A stretch of 64,000 nt of DNA, taken from Canna indica (taxonomy: Eukaryota > Streptophyta > Magnoliopsida > Zingiberales > Cannaceae). Position 1 is the stretch's first letter; each line of letters begins with the position of its first letter. The notes below the pieces were generated by a model. It did not search any database. It was not told the origin of the DNA and worked only from the letters and a program-made list of their open reading frames with translations. The position numbers and the translations under genes are program-made. The stretch spans positions 71,363,501 to 71,427,500 of the forward strand of contig CP136890.1 in the NCBI GenBank assembly GCA_034359265.1. Direction: 5' to 3'. This document shows, piece after piece, positions 35,278 through 47,019 of the stretch.

Positions 35278-35490
35278 TCGATCTTCGAGAAACTTCCGCG
35301 ACGAACCCGAGCGCGACGATCAATGTCCTTCCAATTTTGCGATTTCTCCGATTTATCCGATCGAGGACATCGAACGCTAGTCGATATGGAACCTGAAACA
35401 TATTCTCAATGAAATCATTAGTTCCATGTTTGTTATCATCAAAAGTATCAAAACCGAGATTAAGGCTAAGGTTGAAACCCAAAGCCAACA
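35278..35490 (-). repeat. Truncated 5' LTR of the Copia element
   Basis: Matches 30767-30978, including CTTCGAGAAACTTCCGCG, GAGGACATCGAACGCTAGTC and the terminal GAAACCCAAAGCCAA. The remaining roughly 1.35 kb of the LTR and the primer-binding site are gone, and gag follows within about 50 bp. Confidence 0.8.
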
Positions 35491-35495
35491 TCAAT

Positions 35496-35714
35496 GACAG
35501 CTCCTAGAGCCGTCACTAATGTTTTTTAATCAGCAATAGCGCACGCAGCTGTCGCTGATGATTACGTGTGACGTCCGCGCTCGACCGTCATAACTTATCC
35601 GAGATGCGCTCATCAATGGTGGCTTTTTGCCACGGTTTGCGCCGTTCGTGATATATATCACCGACGGTTCAGCCACGATTTGAGCCGTCGGTGATGATGA
35701 TAATTCTAGTAATG
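35496..35714. repeat. CACTA F right subterminal repeats, second part, and terminus
   Basis: Continues the array cut at 29398: AGCCGTCACTAATG, GCTGTCGCTGATG and GAGCCGTCGGTGATG motifs leading to the TTCTAGTAATG terminus. The expected TAGTG reads TAATG, a single change compatible with deamination. Confidence 0.8.
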
Positions 35715-36330
35715 TAAGTTCTTAATTTATTCATGTCGAGCTTCTAACCTTGGGCCAGTCCATGAGTTTTGACTATGCTCTGAATGTTTTGACTATGCTC
35801 TGTCTTCAACTAAATTTTCCTGAACAAGAGGATTCAATGTGCTCGAGTTATGTCGTTTCACAACTCTTTGATTTCTGTGTGACGCTTTAGGGGGGGAGCA
35901 TTTTTTCCATGCGCTCACCGCCTGCCAATTCGAGGTCAACATTTGCTTCGGGCAGAGGATAATGATGGCCTGAAGATTTGCCTATTCTTGAGGCACTTGA
36001 GTGCTTGCTGTCGTTTGACAAAACTTGCCTCATTAGTGGGCCGTGGTTGACGTCCGTTAGATGGAGATCGAAGGTTCTCATGGGGCTTTAAAAGCCCCCT
36101 GCTTCTCCCATTTTTCTCTGTGCCTTAACTCTTGACATGAGTGGAGAGTGCTACAAGTTTTCGCTCCTCCAAAAGTCAGTATTGGGCTAGCGATGGATAG
36201 ATTAAGGATAGATGTGGATTTGCTCCATGGGGCTTATGGGGAGGATGATGAGAGGCTGGTTGTCGGTGACCGTCAGAGCTCTGTGTGGGCTAATTCAGGC
36301 CCAATTGCTCGATATTTTCGATAATTAATA

Positions 36331-37835
36331 AATTTCTTATCGGGACTATCGGACCAGACTGAGCCTACACCACCTAGCTCGATCGGCCCGATAATTCCCT
36401 GGGCATGGTAAGGGTTGACCCAAGCTCAATTTTATTGTGTTGGGTCGGACCGAGTCAGGCCAAATATTGTCAGGTCTAGGCAGCGGCAAAGAGGAGGAGG
36501 AGCAAGAAGATGAGATAGATAGAATTAAGGATGTTGTTGGCCGAGTGCCTCTTGTGTGTTCTTCATTAAGGTTTTGATGATAACAAATAAGATACGAAAG
36601 TCCATTAAGGTTTTGATGATCAAAAAAGTCAATGTGATACGAAAGTGATTCGAAGCAAAAATTCAAATTAATCTTGGCAATACTCAGCGAAAAGCACAAG
36701 AGTATTTTAATTTATTATGCAATCTTTTTTTTTAGGTTATGTATGTTGTTATTTGGCCATTTTCTTCGAAATGATTGCATTTCGAATCGATAAATTTTAA
36801 AACTGAAGAAATCCAAAATCAGAACATCGATCACTGAGTTTCGACTCATCTTCGGCCGAAGTTTGGTCGATCGAAGATTTGAACGGACTTCGACCGATTA
36901 GCTCTTGAAATTATTGCTAGCTTTTGTACGCTCAAGTTTATTATTATCATTGAATTTAAATTTGATTACTTTAAAATTGATTTTTATTTTTAAATCTACT
37001 AATAAATTGCCTTATTTTCATATCTTGATGGTTAACTATTTTTTGTTCTTTTATATATATATATTATAAACAATCAATTTTATAATTATTATAATTCATT
37101 AAATTTTTTTTTTTTTTTTATTTTCCTAATAAATTAATGAATATATCACGATTTAGAAATAGAAAAATGCGTTCCAGCTAGAGAAGCTTCTTTAATGCAT
37201 GGTTAATGGACTCCTCAACAAATACAAATAAATTTATTATTTTATTTATCATATTTTTTCTTTTATTATAATCTAAAAGAAAAAAAGTAATTGAATTGCC
37301 CACATGCATGCTTTCATTGATTGTCATTGACTTAAGTTGGACATCAGCCTCAGCCTTTCTTGTTTAATTCTCCTTCCTAATTGGAAAAAATGCATAAGAG
37401 TACTCTGTCAGTGACAGCAGGTGGAGAAAACCTTAACATTGTTAGGTAGACAGGGAAAAAACGCGTGGTTTGGACTTTGTAGTATCTAATTATCAATCTT
37501 TATTTTATTCTTTTTGTTAAAAAAAAAGACGTTTGTTTTCTATAATTTTTTAGTTTTGTCCTGTATCAGAAGTTGATTACAAATTACGTACAGTTGCTTT
37601 AATAAAATCTAAATATTTGGAAAAATATAAATAGAAAGGATATAATGAATAATTATGTAATAACCAAAACAAGAGCTTTTTGATAAAAGTAATTTTGAAA
37701 AGCAGAAAAATTGCATGTACATTATGATTTTTAATGTAAGGTGTTTCTTGCAATTATTTTTCTTATATTGTCCGTCAGAGTAATTAAATTTTTAGCACTT
37801 TCTTTAAATAATTTTTTAGGATGGAATTCATTAGA
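36331..37835. other. Intergenic DNA with an LTR fragment and a duplicated host block
   Basis: 36535-36910 is a + strand fragment of the Copia-type LTR: it starts TGTTGGCCGAG, has GGTTTTGATGATAACAAA and degenerate GGTCGATCGAAG motifs. 37297-37440 repeats the host block at 16296-16500. 36960-37290 and 37441-37835 are AT-rich with nothing recognised. Confidence 0.5.
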
Positions 37836-40800
37836 AAAAAATATAGTTTTAGTGTTGGTATATATGTAATATAGTTTTAGTCCTCATGATTAACCCTAAT
37901 TTTAGTTTTAGTCATTGTATTTTATTTCTGTTTAAGATTTAGTCTCTATCGTCATATGAGGTCTAAACGGAGCTGACGTGGATAACAAGTGTTGATTGAA
38001 TATTGCTGACATGGAGCCTGCGGGGATCAACTTTGTAAACTATAGGGATTAAAATCAAAATTTTGTAAACTATGAGGACTAAAATCAAAATTCGAGTAAA
38101 CTATGATGATCAAAATTATTATTATTTCTAAAAAATATAAAAAATCATAGGATATTTTTTAATTTATTTATAATAATTATAATATATAAAAATATTTAAA
38201 TTAAGTACACTGCAGTAATTTACGTTAATTTAAGTGGATTTAAACTAACGTCGTCATTAGGCGTCGATTTTTATCTGTTAATTAATATGATTCAGGATGA
38301 ATTCCGCAGTGGCTGCAGAATTCGAAAACTTGCTCTCCTGATCTACTCATCTCTTTACTGATCACTTCTTGTCACGCCTCATCCTAGGGTCACGTGACCG
38401 GCCAGGGTATACGTACCTATACCCCGCAGCCTATCCCATGCACATGCCAACTCAGAACAAAACGTAACGAAAATATGAGACACGTTTTATTATAATTGAG
38501 AAACCAAATCGGTTTTCATTTTAAGAAATAAAGTTCAGCAAGTCAAATAGAGTGGGGAAATAAATAATGAAAAGTTTATCAATTTTTCTTAAAAAACGTA
38601 ATCTGAAATCAAACATATGAAGTAACCAAAGGACTACAACTCCAAGAATGCTAAAATACTAAGTGCATGATCAAATACTAATAAGACTCGACTACGACTC
38701 CTAACTAGGATTGTTATGAGATCAATGTAGCTCCTCTGCACTCTAGCCGCACAAAGTGCTCCAGCCCACCTCACTGGTCAGGCTCTGCAAAAATAGAAAG
38801 AAAACAATGGTTAGTCCAAAGGAACTTAGTGAACGGTTCTACCAACCCCCACCACAAAAACCAACCACATAATAATGTATATATGCGCATGTCTCATACA
38901 GGAAAATGCAATACTGGTGATATGGCTAACAAACCGGCCACTTGGCCATCTCATGCCCAAAGGCAACCTATTCACATAACTGTGAATATACAACAGGCCT
39001 ATCTACCTACCTATGTCGTAAGGCATACAAGTCACCTACAAGGGATATGAGGATAATCGGATTTTATCCATCTGAACTTATCTCATAAACATACCCTTAA
39101 AGAAAAATATGAGAATAATCGAGATTTGTCTATCCGAACTTATTCATTTAACACAGGTTGAGATTTACCCATCCAACCTTCTGGGCCCAAGCCTGCAATC
39201 CGGCTCCTACCCGAGCCTCTCTATCATTCGTAAAAGATATGACACCAATAAGACCTAAGTCAAGTGTCCTCCACGGTGTCCTAGGAGTGTACTTACTGGG
39301 AAAATATCGCAACACACTATGCTCGTTCCCGACGCTCCAGACCCGCTGACCATCAGCTCATAAGATTTTATTTCATGCAATTAATTTTTTTTGTTGGCTC
39401 TTTAACAGTTTATTCTGCCCATTGAATTTTAATTCTATAATTTAAATTTAAATTCTCGAAATTAGGTTTTATTTTAGGAGTTTTGTTTTCAACCTACTGT
39501 TTGAGCCCAATTCTGGTGTACCCAAGCCAAATCTGGTTTTCAGAGTGTGTCCTATGGTTTCATACTATATTTTTTGGTTAAAATGATAGGTTACACGACT
39601 ATGTTCATTAAACATCATGCATCACAACAATAATTACAAATCTCAGCATCCACAATGAGAATTCAGCATGAAAATTCAACATGTTTAAGATTTCAGCATG
39701 TCAAATAATTAATAAAAAAATCACAGTAATAATCATCCCAAATTACTGCCAAACCAGATTGCAACATCATGATCAACAATTCAAAAATAAATTCTATTTA
39801 CTAATTATGATTAGGCATGCATCAAAATCTATCTCCATATCAAGATTCAAGCTTCATAAAATAAGAACCAAATCAAGAAACATAACATGCTATCAAGATC
39901 AAACCTTTTTACATGAAAACATAAATTTACACGTTGAGATTCAAGATTTTGATATTAAACGTGCATTGGCATCATAGGAACATAAACAAGATTGTCATTT
40001 AAAAGCCTAGATCTCAATAACGCAAGAAATCCACTTAGGCATTTTAACGAACACCTTGAGGGTGTCCCATCTCCCACCTTGGCCGAGCACTTCTAGGGTA
40101 GAAATTCTCAATCTCCAAGAACGGCTCAAGAACACAAGAAAATTCAAGAAAAATGAGGGAAGAACTACTCACCTGATTAGGAAGAAGAAAAAAGCGGCCT
40201 CTGAAATCCGGCCACACAAGAGGCGACGGCGGCTCGGCTCCACAAAGGGGCGGCGGCTCCAAGAGAGGGGGAGAGGAGCGGCGGTTCCTTTCCTCCTCAA
40301 TGGCTCGGCTTCCAAGGGAGGGGAGAAGAGGGGGGCGGTCGGCTCCAAAATTGCTCACGGCTTGGCTTCTAAGAGAGGGGGAGAGAGGGCGACGCTTGAT
40401 GGCTTGCGGCTCCTCTACCCAGCGCGACTCCCTTCTCTCTCTCTTGATGGCTTGTGCGGCTCTAAAAGGGAGCCGCCTAGCCCTAGGGAGGGGGGGGGGG
40501 GCGGATTTTATAATCCCCTCCCAAACCTCCATCTAGATCCTACCCCTTTAGCTAACTCACATTCGCCTTAAACTCGGATCCAAAACCTGCTAACCACAAG
40601 CATCAATAATACATGTTCAAACATATACAATACAAATTTAATTAACAAGTAAAGAAAACACACAACTTATGTTTCTACTTACCCAAGCTCTCAAACTCGC
40701 ACCGGACTATGAGTCGACTCATCTTGACCTCGAATCAGCCCGCTAGACTGGCAATACAAAATGAATAATAGAAATTAGCCATAATATCTTGGATATTACA

Positions 40801-41725
40801 CATCTTCACCTTTATTTTTATCCTAAATTTGGTACATTCAAAGCGATTAAAATTAGATTTCGAACATAAAAAATGAGTGTCGATTTTTACTCTAATGAAT
40901 GTCGATTTTCCATGCATTTGTTATAGTAGCAACACTATAATATAAGATTATTGCTACGATTTCGTGGGTATTGTTAAGGGATATTCAGAGTTACATAACA
41001 TACTATAAATATTAATATGTTTCATGTTCAATTAATGTGTTCAATGCAAGCATACGAAATCAAATATTTGTGCCTTAAATAGAAAATAAATTAATCTTGC
41101 AAATATTAAATCAGATGAGCAGACCGGGAGAGCAAGTTTTTGAATTATGCAGCTACTGCGGAATTCACCCTAAATCAGGGTAACTAACGGATAAAAACCG
41201 ACGCCTAATAACGACATCGGTTTAAATCCACCCAAATTAACATAAATTACTTTAGTGTACTCAATTTTAATATTTTTATATATTATAATTATGGCTTAAT
41301 TATACTTTTGGTCCCTTAAAAAATCATATTTTTTTCATTTGATCCATTATTTTTAAAAAGTTTATGTTTAGTCCCTCAAAAATTATTTTAATTTTCATTT
41401 GGTCTCTTCGTTAATTTTTCGTTAACTTTTGATATTAAATACCAACATGACAATGTTGATATGGATTAAAAAAATAGGATCAAAAGGAAAAAAAATTAAT
41501 TTTAGTCTGCATAGTTTACAAAGTTGATCCCTGCAGACTCCGCGTCAGCAATGTCTAGTCAGCATCTGTTATCCACGTCAGCTCCGTTTAGGGCTCATGT
41601 GATAGTAGAGACCAAATCTTAAACGAAAATAAAGTGCGATAATTATAATCAAAATTTTGAAATTATGAAAATTAAAATCAAAATTAGGATAAATTGCGGG
41701 GGTAAAAGTATAATTTTCTCTAATT
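37836..41725. mobile_element. Second fold-back element, split by a solo LTR
   Basis: Left arm about 37836-38345, right arm about 41110-41725, in inverse orientation. For example GAGCTGACGTGGATAACA (about 37971) mirrors TGTTATCCACGTCAGCTC (about 41567), GGCGTCGATTTTTATC mirrors GATAAAAACCGACGCC, and TTCGAAAACTTGCTCTCC mirrors GGAGAGCAAGTTTTTGAA. The ends are less exact than in the first fold-back element and I could not assign a TSD. Net length without the LTR is about 1.45 kb; no coding capacity. Confidence 0.65.
38370..40800 (-). mobile_element. Solo LTR, 2.4 kb, Gypsy-type (copy 2)
   Basis: Same family as 16739-19249, inverted: + strand edges TGTCACGCC and GGATATTACA. Flanks CTTCT (38365-38369) and CATCT (40801-40805) form a 5-bp TSD with one mismatch. 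The TATA region (GGATTTTATAATCC, about 40502) is preserved. Only two or three units of the hairpin array remain (about 39048-39150), against ten in copy 1. G-rich runs near 40490 are in the promoter-proximal leader. Confidence 0.85.
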
Positions 41726-42480
41726 TTATTTTTAAAAAAATAAAATTTACATATCATCGTCAGTTCTGGCGCCGGTATATAATACCAGCACAGTAACACT
41801 ATATATATTAATAAATATCAACTTTAGATACTAGTGCCCGCGCTAGTATTTTATATTCCGATATGTTCAATCGGCTCTCATTTCTGTTGCTTTTACCTAG
41901 CACTATCTTAAAATACTTTCTGCTCTGCCCGTATTTAATATTCAAATGGTGTGATTTTAATTTGTATCCTTTCTAGTAGTGAAACTTGAGGAGAAGAAAA
42001 AAAGCTAAGGGAAGAGGAAAATAATATTTTGAAAATAAATATGGAGGTAATATCCTTTTGGCCTTTTAAAAATAAGAAAATGAGTTTTTCTTTTCTTTTC
42101 TTTCATTTCCTTTTACAGCCTTCCATTCAATGATAATTTAAAAATAATAATTTTGAAAATGAATACCCTCACTGCAGTATTTTATTTAAAAACTGACTTT
42201 TACTGTTGGAGAAATAGGCACTATTTTGAATTCTAAATTAAAATTTAGATAAAATTAAAGAGTGTTACAATCGGCGCCGAAAAGACACCGATTTCTTTAT
42301 AAACGGCGCCTAAAAAGGGCATCGTTCCCAAATAGGCTTATTAATTTTGAATACTGGCACCTACATCTTAGGCACCAGTATTCAAATATTTTATTTTATT
42401 TATATTATATGTATTAATTTATTAAAATAATATATTAATTTTATATTAATTAATTTATATATATTATTTTAAATACTAGC
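41726..42480. other. Degenerate DNA-transposon-like segment
   Basis: AT-rich with scattered inverse motifs GGCACCAGTATT / AATACTGGCACC, GGCGCCGGTAT, TAGTGCC and CGGCGCC, resembling an eroded subterminal repeat region of a CACTA-like element. No clear termini, TSD or gene were found. Confidence 0.35.
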
Positions 42481-44216
42481 GCTTGAGGCTATATTTGGCT
42501 GACAACGATGTTCAGCTCTCCACCAAAGATCAAGTTGATGGGCATGCATTACTTGGTCGTCAAATGCCCTAGCCCTTACCGCAAGATCCTGGGACGGTCA
42601 TCGCTGAATAGCTTGGGAGCCATTATTTCGACTCCCCACCTGCCAATCAAATTCCTCGTCTCATAGACGAAGGTGAGAGTGGTCCACGCGGACCTAAAGG
42701 AAGCTCGCCTATACTACAATGAATGTCTAAAGCTAAGATCGATCGAATCGAAAGAAGTACCAAGCACCTCTTCCCTGCCAGCACTCTCAGTTCTTCATAT
42801 GGAATAGCAACCTAGAATTGGACCCCATAGGAGATGTCTAGGAGAGGCCTCAGCCTGTCAACGATCTTGAGCCTATACAAGTCGGGGCCTCCCATGAACA
42901 AGTGACTTACTTGGGAGCTTGCCTCCCCTCCGAGCTCAAAGCTCAGCTCGACATTCTTCTCAGAGACAATGTCGATCTCTTCTCATGGACGCCAGTAGAC
43001 ATGCCAGTAATAGACCCTTAAGTCATATGCCACAGGCTCGCCATCGACCCTCGGCTCAAGCCTGTTGCCCAGAATAAAAGAAAGCTTAGAGACAAGCGCC
43101 AGCAAGCATCTCTCGAGGAAACATGAAAATTTCTTAAGGCAAATTTTATTAGAGAGATTAGATTTACCAGATGACTTGCAAATGTCGTGATGGTAAAGAA
43201 GTACTCAGGAAAATGACGAATGTGTGTCGACTTCACTGATCTGAACAAAGCCTACCCAAAAGATTCCTAACCGCTGTCGAGCATAGACAAACTTGTCTAT
43301 AGCTCCTCAAGATACTAGTAACGCCTACTCAGGCTACAATCAAATTCGAATGCATCTGGAAGATAAGGTAACAAATATCCTAAATATGGAGGTGTACATG
43401 GACGATATGGTGGCCAAAACACTGACCACCAGAGACAACTGTAGTGATCTCATTGAGATTTTCAGTCAACACATGCATTACAACATGAGATTGAATCCGA
43501 AAAAGTGCACATTCGGAGTCCATGGTGGCAAGTTCCTTGGTTTCATGCTTTATATACCGAGGAATTGAAGCCAATCCTGAGAAGTGTTGAACCATCCAAG
43601 AGATGCGTAGCTCGCGCAACATAAAGGGGGTACATCTACTTACAAGAAGAATGGCTGCCCTATCAAGGTTTCTTTCCAAATCGGCTAATAGGGTCGCACT
43701 GTTCTTCAAAATCCTCAAAATGAAACAGGACTTCCGGTGGGACGAGAAGTGCAAATAGGCATTCGAGGAGCTCAAGAGCAGTTCTGGATAAACCGCAACG
43801 ACGCTCTTCCTGTACCTCACGATCATAGAAAACGCCCTCAACTAGGTGCTAGTTCGGAACAGAGAAAAGATCAAAAATTGATCTACTTCGTCAGCAAGGT
43901 CCTCCAAGGTCTTGAAACTAGATACCAGATGTTTGAGAAGCTAGTCTTCGCCCTGGCCATCTTAGTCGGCTTGCCTTTGCCCTAGCTATCTCGGCCAGGA
44001 GATTAAAGCCATACTTTTAGAGCCACCACATCATGGTACGCACAAAGCAGCCAATCAGGCAGGTCCTAGCCAAACCCAAGCTCGGAAAATGATATCTTGG
44101 TCAGTGGATCTCTCCGAGTTCACTATCAAATACCAGCCTCGAGGCCCTATCAAAGCTCGAGCGTCGGCAGACTTCGTCGTTAAATTTACAAACCAAGAAG
44201 GCACCTCCAACTAGGT
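42481..44216 (+). pseudogene. Ty3/Gypsy (Tat-like) pol fragment, badly decayed
   Basis: Read in shifting + frames: a gag/protease-side segment (YRKILGRSSLNSLGAIIST), a pre-RT segment (LPSELKAQLDILLRDNVDLF), reverse-transcriptase motifs (CVDFTDLNKAYPKDS at about 43218 and the catalytic VYMDDMVAKT at about 43391), then RNase H-side pieces (RTKQPIRQVL at about 44040). About 40 codons between the RT motifs are missing and stops and frameshifts are frequent. The wording fits the Tat/Athila branch of plant Gypsy elements (family knowledge). It ends abruptly at the SINE copy, suggesting a deletion junction. Not functional. Confidence 0.75.
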
Positions 44217-44739
44217 CGAAACCCACTGTTGCTCAAGTAGTAATAGCATCTTGTACATATAGGTTTGAGGTTCTACTACTAGAATACACACCTTCACCAA
44301 TGACTCACGTCGTTGCTAAGCCGTTGATGAAGACCATCACCAATGGTGGGACCGTTGCTAAAAGCCTTTGCTAAAGCGAGTGTCGCTAATAATTAGCAAC
44401 GCCCATTAGGACCGTTGCTAATAAAATTATCAGCAACAACCACCAAAGTCGTTGCTAATAAAATTATCAACGACCGTTGCGGTTGTAGCTAATGGCTCCT
44501 TCCCATCACCAATGGCCCCGACCGTCAGTAATATAAAGAAATAAATTCATTTTTTAAAATCAACTTTTTAAATTAAATAATAAAAAATAATTTAAGTTTA
44601 AAAATCAACTTTATAAAATTAAATACATGGATTGTATCAATTTATATTTAAATAAACCAAAATTAAGTACCATCATCATTATGCAAAGTATTTTTAGAAG
44701 TATTCAGAACAATTACTTTTTAGTCCATCAAATATAATC

Positions 44740-45020
44740 ATAACAAACATATCATAAATTCGATGGAGACTCGAGCTAGGAGGGCATATTGGAAGTTGGA
44801 GGTAACTGAACACCGAAGCAAACCGTGATCTACACTATGAAAGTCTGCATGTTCTCCATTGCTTGTCTCTGCTGCTCCAACATCTGTGTCTGGTGCTTCA
44901 TCATCTGTCTCTGATGTGCTGTTTCTACCTCCATGGCTGTCATTCGAGACTAGTCCTTTATCCGAGATGTGGAGAGCCACTCATCAGCAACTGGAGGTTC
45001 AGTGTTCTGATATGATCATG
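44740..45020 (-). pseudogene. Transposase_24 C-terminal remnant in CACTA C
   Basis: The minus-strand reading DEWLSTSRIKD, then a stop, then a coiled stretch with MLEQQRQAMENMQT parallels the last exon of the CACTA F gene (GERPSTSRAQD, stop, coiled stretch with NMQTLLTQIA). The stop at the same place in both suggests shared ancestry of a broken form, or a frame choice I cannot resolve. The rest of the gene is deleted. Confidence 0.65.
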
Positions 45021-45494
45021 TGACTTCCCGTGACAAATCCATCGGTGGTGTAAAAGGTTATTTACTTTTTTTACATGAATATACAACTCTCGAATGGAAT
45101 ATCTAAAATATTGGATAGTTATGCATAGCTCATCGATATGTACGTGACACGTATCAACTCGTTAGTTACATGATTAATTTCAATTTATAATTATAAATCA
45201 ATCAATCAAGATAGCTAATTAACATTAATTCTACTAATTAATTAACAACAATTAATATAAAATAAATTACATTAATTAACTCAACTAACTAATTAATCTA
45301 AACATGCATGGCTTCAATCTAAACATAAAATAACCAATTTAATTAATAAAAGTTATGATTTAGAGCTTACCTTGAAGAGCGACAGCACAATAATCAACCG
45401 AAAGACAGAAGAGAGAGTGGGAGAGAGGGAGGAAAAGTGAGAGAAGAGATGGAGATCAAATGAGAAGATTAGGCCGAATTTGACCTATATATAA
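45021..45494. other. AT-rich interior of CACTA C
   Basis: No coding. AT-rich with a pyrimidine/purine-biased stretch (GAGAGAGGGAGG region, about 45405-45450) near the right subterminal repeats, equivalent to the C/T-rich leader of the other CACTA elements read from the opposite strand. Confidence 0.45.
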
Positions 45495-45649
45495 GCCATC
45501 AACAATGGTCGATGCGACCATTGCTGATGTTAAGTTACCAGCAACAGCCCTGGCCAGGACCGTTGCTGGTATCAGCAACAACGTTGTCACGCCCCAACTC
45601 AGGGTCACGTGACTGGCCAGGGTATACATCACTACTAGAAATAGGTTCT

Positions 45650-46435
45650 TCAGCAACGGCCGCTCAAGCTGTTGCAATTTGCAACGGCGTTCTCACGGCC
45701 GCTCAAGCTGTTGCAGATATGTTGTATCTACAACGGCCTTATTACAGTCGCTCGAGCCATTGCAGATATATAATAACATTAGCAACGGCTTTCTAACGGA
45801 CAAGTGAGCCGTTGCTGATGATTACTTATCAGCAACGACGTTCTAACGGATGAGTGAGTCGTTGATGATAAGTTTATATAGGCCACGCGACCGCGCCCGC
45901 CCCTTCCTCCTCCTTCTTCTTCCTTTGCTGCCACTGCCTGCTGCCGTTGTCGATGTCACCGTCTTGCTGCCGTTGTCGATGTCACCGTCTTGCTGCCGCT
46001 GCCGACGCCGCCGCCCCATCCTATTCCAGGTATTCCTCGCCGCCTTCTTCCTCCCCATTCATTATAGATCCAATCGAAACCCTAAATATAGGGTTTCGAC
46101 CGGTGGTTGGCGGCCGGATCGTTGTCCAGTGTCCGAACACTGGACGGCGGATACTAGATGCCGGCGCTGAAGTTTGGTGGACTCCATCGCTAGAAATCGA
46201 TTAAATATTTATTTTATATATTAATTGTTAGATTAATTTTTAGGGTTTAGATTAATTTTTAGATTAAATGTTATGGTTTAGATTAATTTTTAGATTAATT
46301 ATTAGGGTTTAGATTAATTTTTAGATTAATCTATTTAGATTAATGTTATGTTTTAGATTAATAATGGTATGTTAATTATTTAAATAAATACTATGTTTTA
46401 GATTAATATTAATTAATTGGTTAAAATGTTAATTA
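45650..46435. other. CACTA D left subterminal repeats and leader
   Basis: 45650-45870 is an array of AGCAACGGC / GCCGTTGCTG motifs. 45890-46070 is C/T-rich with CTGCCGTTGTCGATGTCACCGTCTTG duplicated in tandem (about 45940-45996). 46200-46430 is AT-rich, dominated by TAGGGTTTAGATTAAT-like repeats. Open frames in the C/T-rich part are compositional, not genes. Confidence 0.6.
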
Positions 46436-46575
46436 GTCCGGAGTCGTCCTCAATGGACTCGCGGCGAAATCGTCCACTTTGGACTCGCGCCGAAATCGTC
46501 CATTTCGAACTCGCGCCGGAATCGTCAACTTTGGACTCGCATCGAAATTGTCCACTCTGGACTCGAACTGACTCG
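46436..46575. repeat. Minisatellite in the CACTA D leader
   Basis: Five or six units of GGACTCGCGCCGAAATCGTC type, with GTCCACTTTGGAC hairpin junctions, homologous to 23221-23415 in CACTA F. Confidence 0.8.
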
Positions 46576-46754
46576 AAACATTTAGAAAATAATCATTCAT
46601 TCGACGAGTTGATACGTTTCACGTACGCATCGACGAGTCGGATATGATTTAGCAAAATCTTAGATCCGTTCGGGGGTTGTATGTTCATGTAAAAGAAGTA
46701 GATGATCTTTTATACGACGTACAACCCTTGAACTGTCCCTGATTGGATAATTTG

Positions 46755-46955
46755 GAAATATAATTATTTGTATTGTACTTAATTTTTTCTTTTAACCGTT
46801 AACTTATTCTAAATTTTGGCAGCATCTCTCTTGTTCTCTGATACGCGCCCAGATGATATGCGTATTCGGAGAACTGTAGGGAGATGCTGCCGAAATTTAG
46901 AATGAAGTTAGCGGTTAAAAGAAATACTTAGTGCAATATGAATAAAATAAATCCC
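46755..46955 (+). ncRNA. Long stem-loop in CACTA D, partner of the CACTA F hairpin
   Basis: The 5' arm CTTTTAACCGTTAACTT, ATTCTAAATTTTGGCAGCAT, TTGTTCTCTGATACGC pairs almost throughout with the 3' arm GCGTATTCGGAGAAC, GGGAGATGCTGCCGAAATTT, AATGAAGTTAGCGGTTAAAA, with a few G-U pairs, about 60 bp, around a loop CGCCCAGATGATAT. Outer pairing continues through TATTGTACTTA / TTAGTGCAATA. It is retained although the transposase gene it once preceded is deleted. Labelled ncRNA as a proposal only. Confidence 0.5.
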
Positions 46956-47019
46956 GAATGGAATAGGACCATCTCACCTAAAGGCATTAACCGAAGAAAT
47001 TGTCATTGATTGACATAAT

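Larger units (their letters stand above)
29399..35490 (-). mobile_element. Copia (SIRE-like) retrotransposon, deleted, nested in CACTA F
   Basis: Runs on the minus strand. Bounded by TCAGT (29394-29398) and TCAAT (35491-35495), a 5-bp TSD with one mismatch; element edges are TG at 29399 and CA at 35490. The 3' LTR is whole (29399-30978), but only about 213 bp of the 5' LTR remains (35278-35490). A polypurine tract (minus AAAAAGGGAAAG, 30981-30992) sits next to the 3' LTR. Gag is present at 34353-35227; no protease, integrase, reverse transcriptase or RNase H is visible. It needs help for every step and has lost the primer-binding region. Confidence 0.82.
22257..35714 (+). mobile_element. CACTA element F, 13.5 kb including a nested retrotransposon
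   Basis: Left end CACTACTAGAATATACC at 22257; right end ATAATTCTAGTAATG at 35714 (inverse of CATTACTAGAATTAT). The 3-bp TSD is TAA on both sides (22254-22256, 35715-35717). The flanks rejoin into repeat E, seen uninterrupted at 51389-52560. Contents in order: subterminal repeats, C/T-rich leader, minisatellite, long hairpin, TNP2 pseudogene, Transposase_24 pseudogene, right subterminal repeats split by a Copia element. Without the Copia insertion it is about 7.4 kb. Both genes are inactivated, so it could move only with help. Confidence 0.9.
21997..36330. repeat. Repeat E copy 1, interrupted by CACTA F (22257-35714)
   Basis: 21997-22256 and 35718-36330 together match 51389-52560 in order and orientation, which shows where F inserted: GTTCGTCTACTAA on the left joins TAAGTTCTTAATTTATTC on the right. 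It carries no ORF but has a TATA-like CTTTAAAAGCCCC at about 36088, so it may be an LTR or promoter-bearing fragment of an unclassified (possibly Gypsy) element. Copy 2 contains about 300 bp (about 51600-51900) missing here. Confidence 0.65.

Noticed and set aside
40044..40571. Overlapping open frames of 162 and 171 codons on both strands
   Set aside because: Compositional frames in the G/C-rich leader of solo LTR copy 2; Arg/Ser/Pro-rich with no domain.
45850..46204. Open frames of 85-106 codons in CACTA D
   Set aside because: C/T-rich leader with a tandem duplication; homologous leaders in F and B do not preserve the frame.
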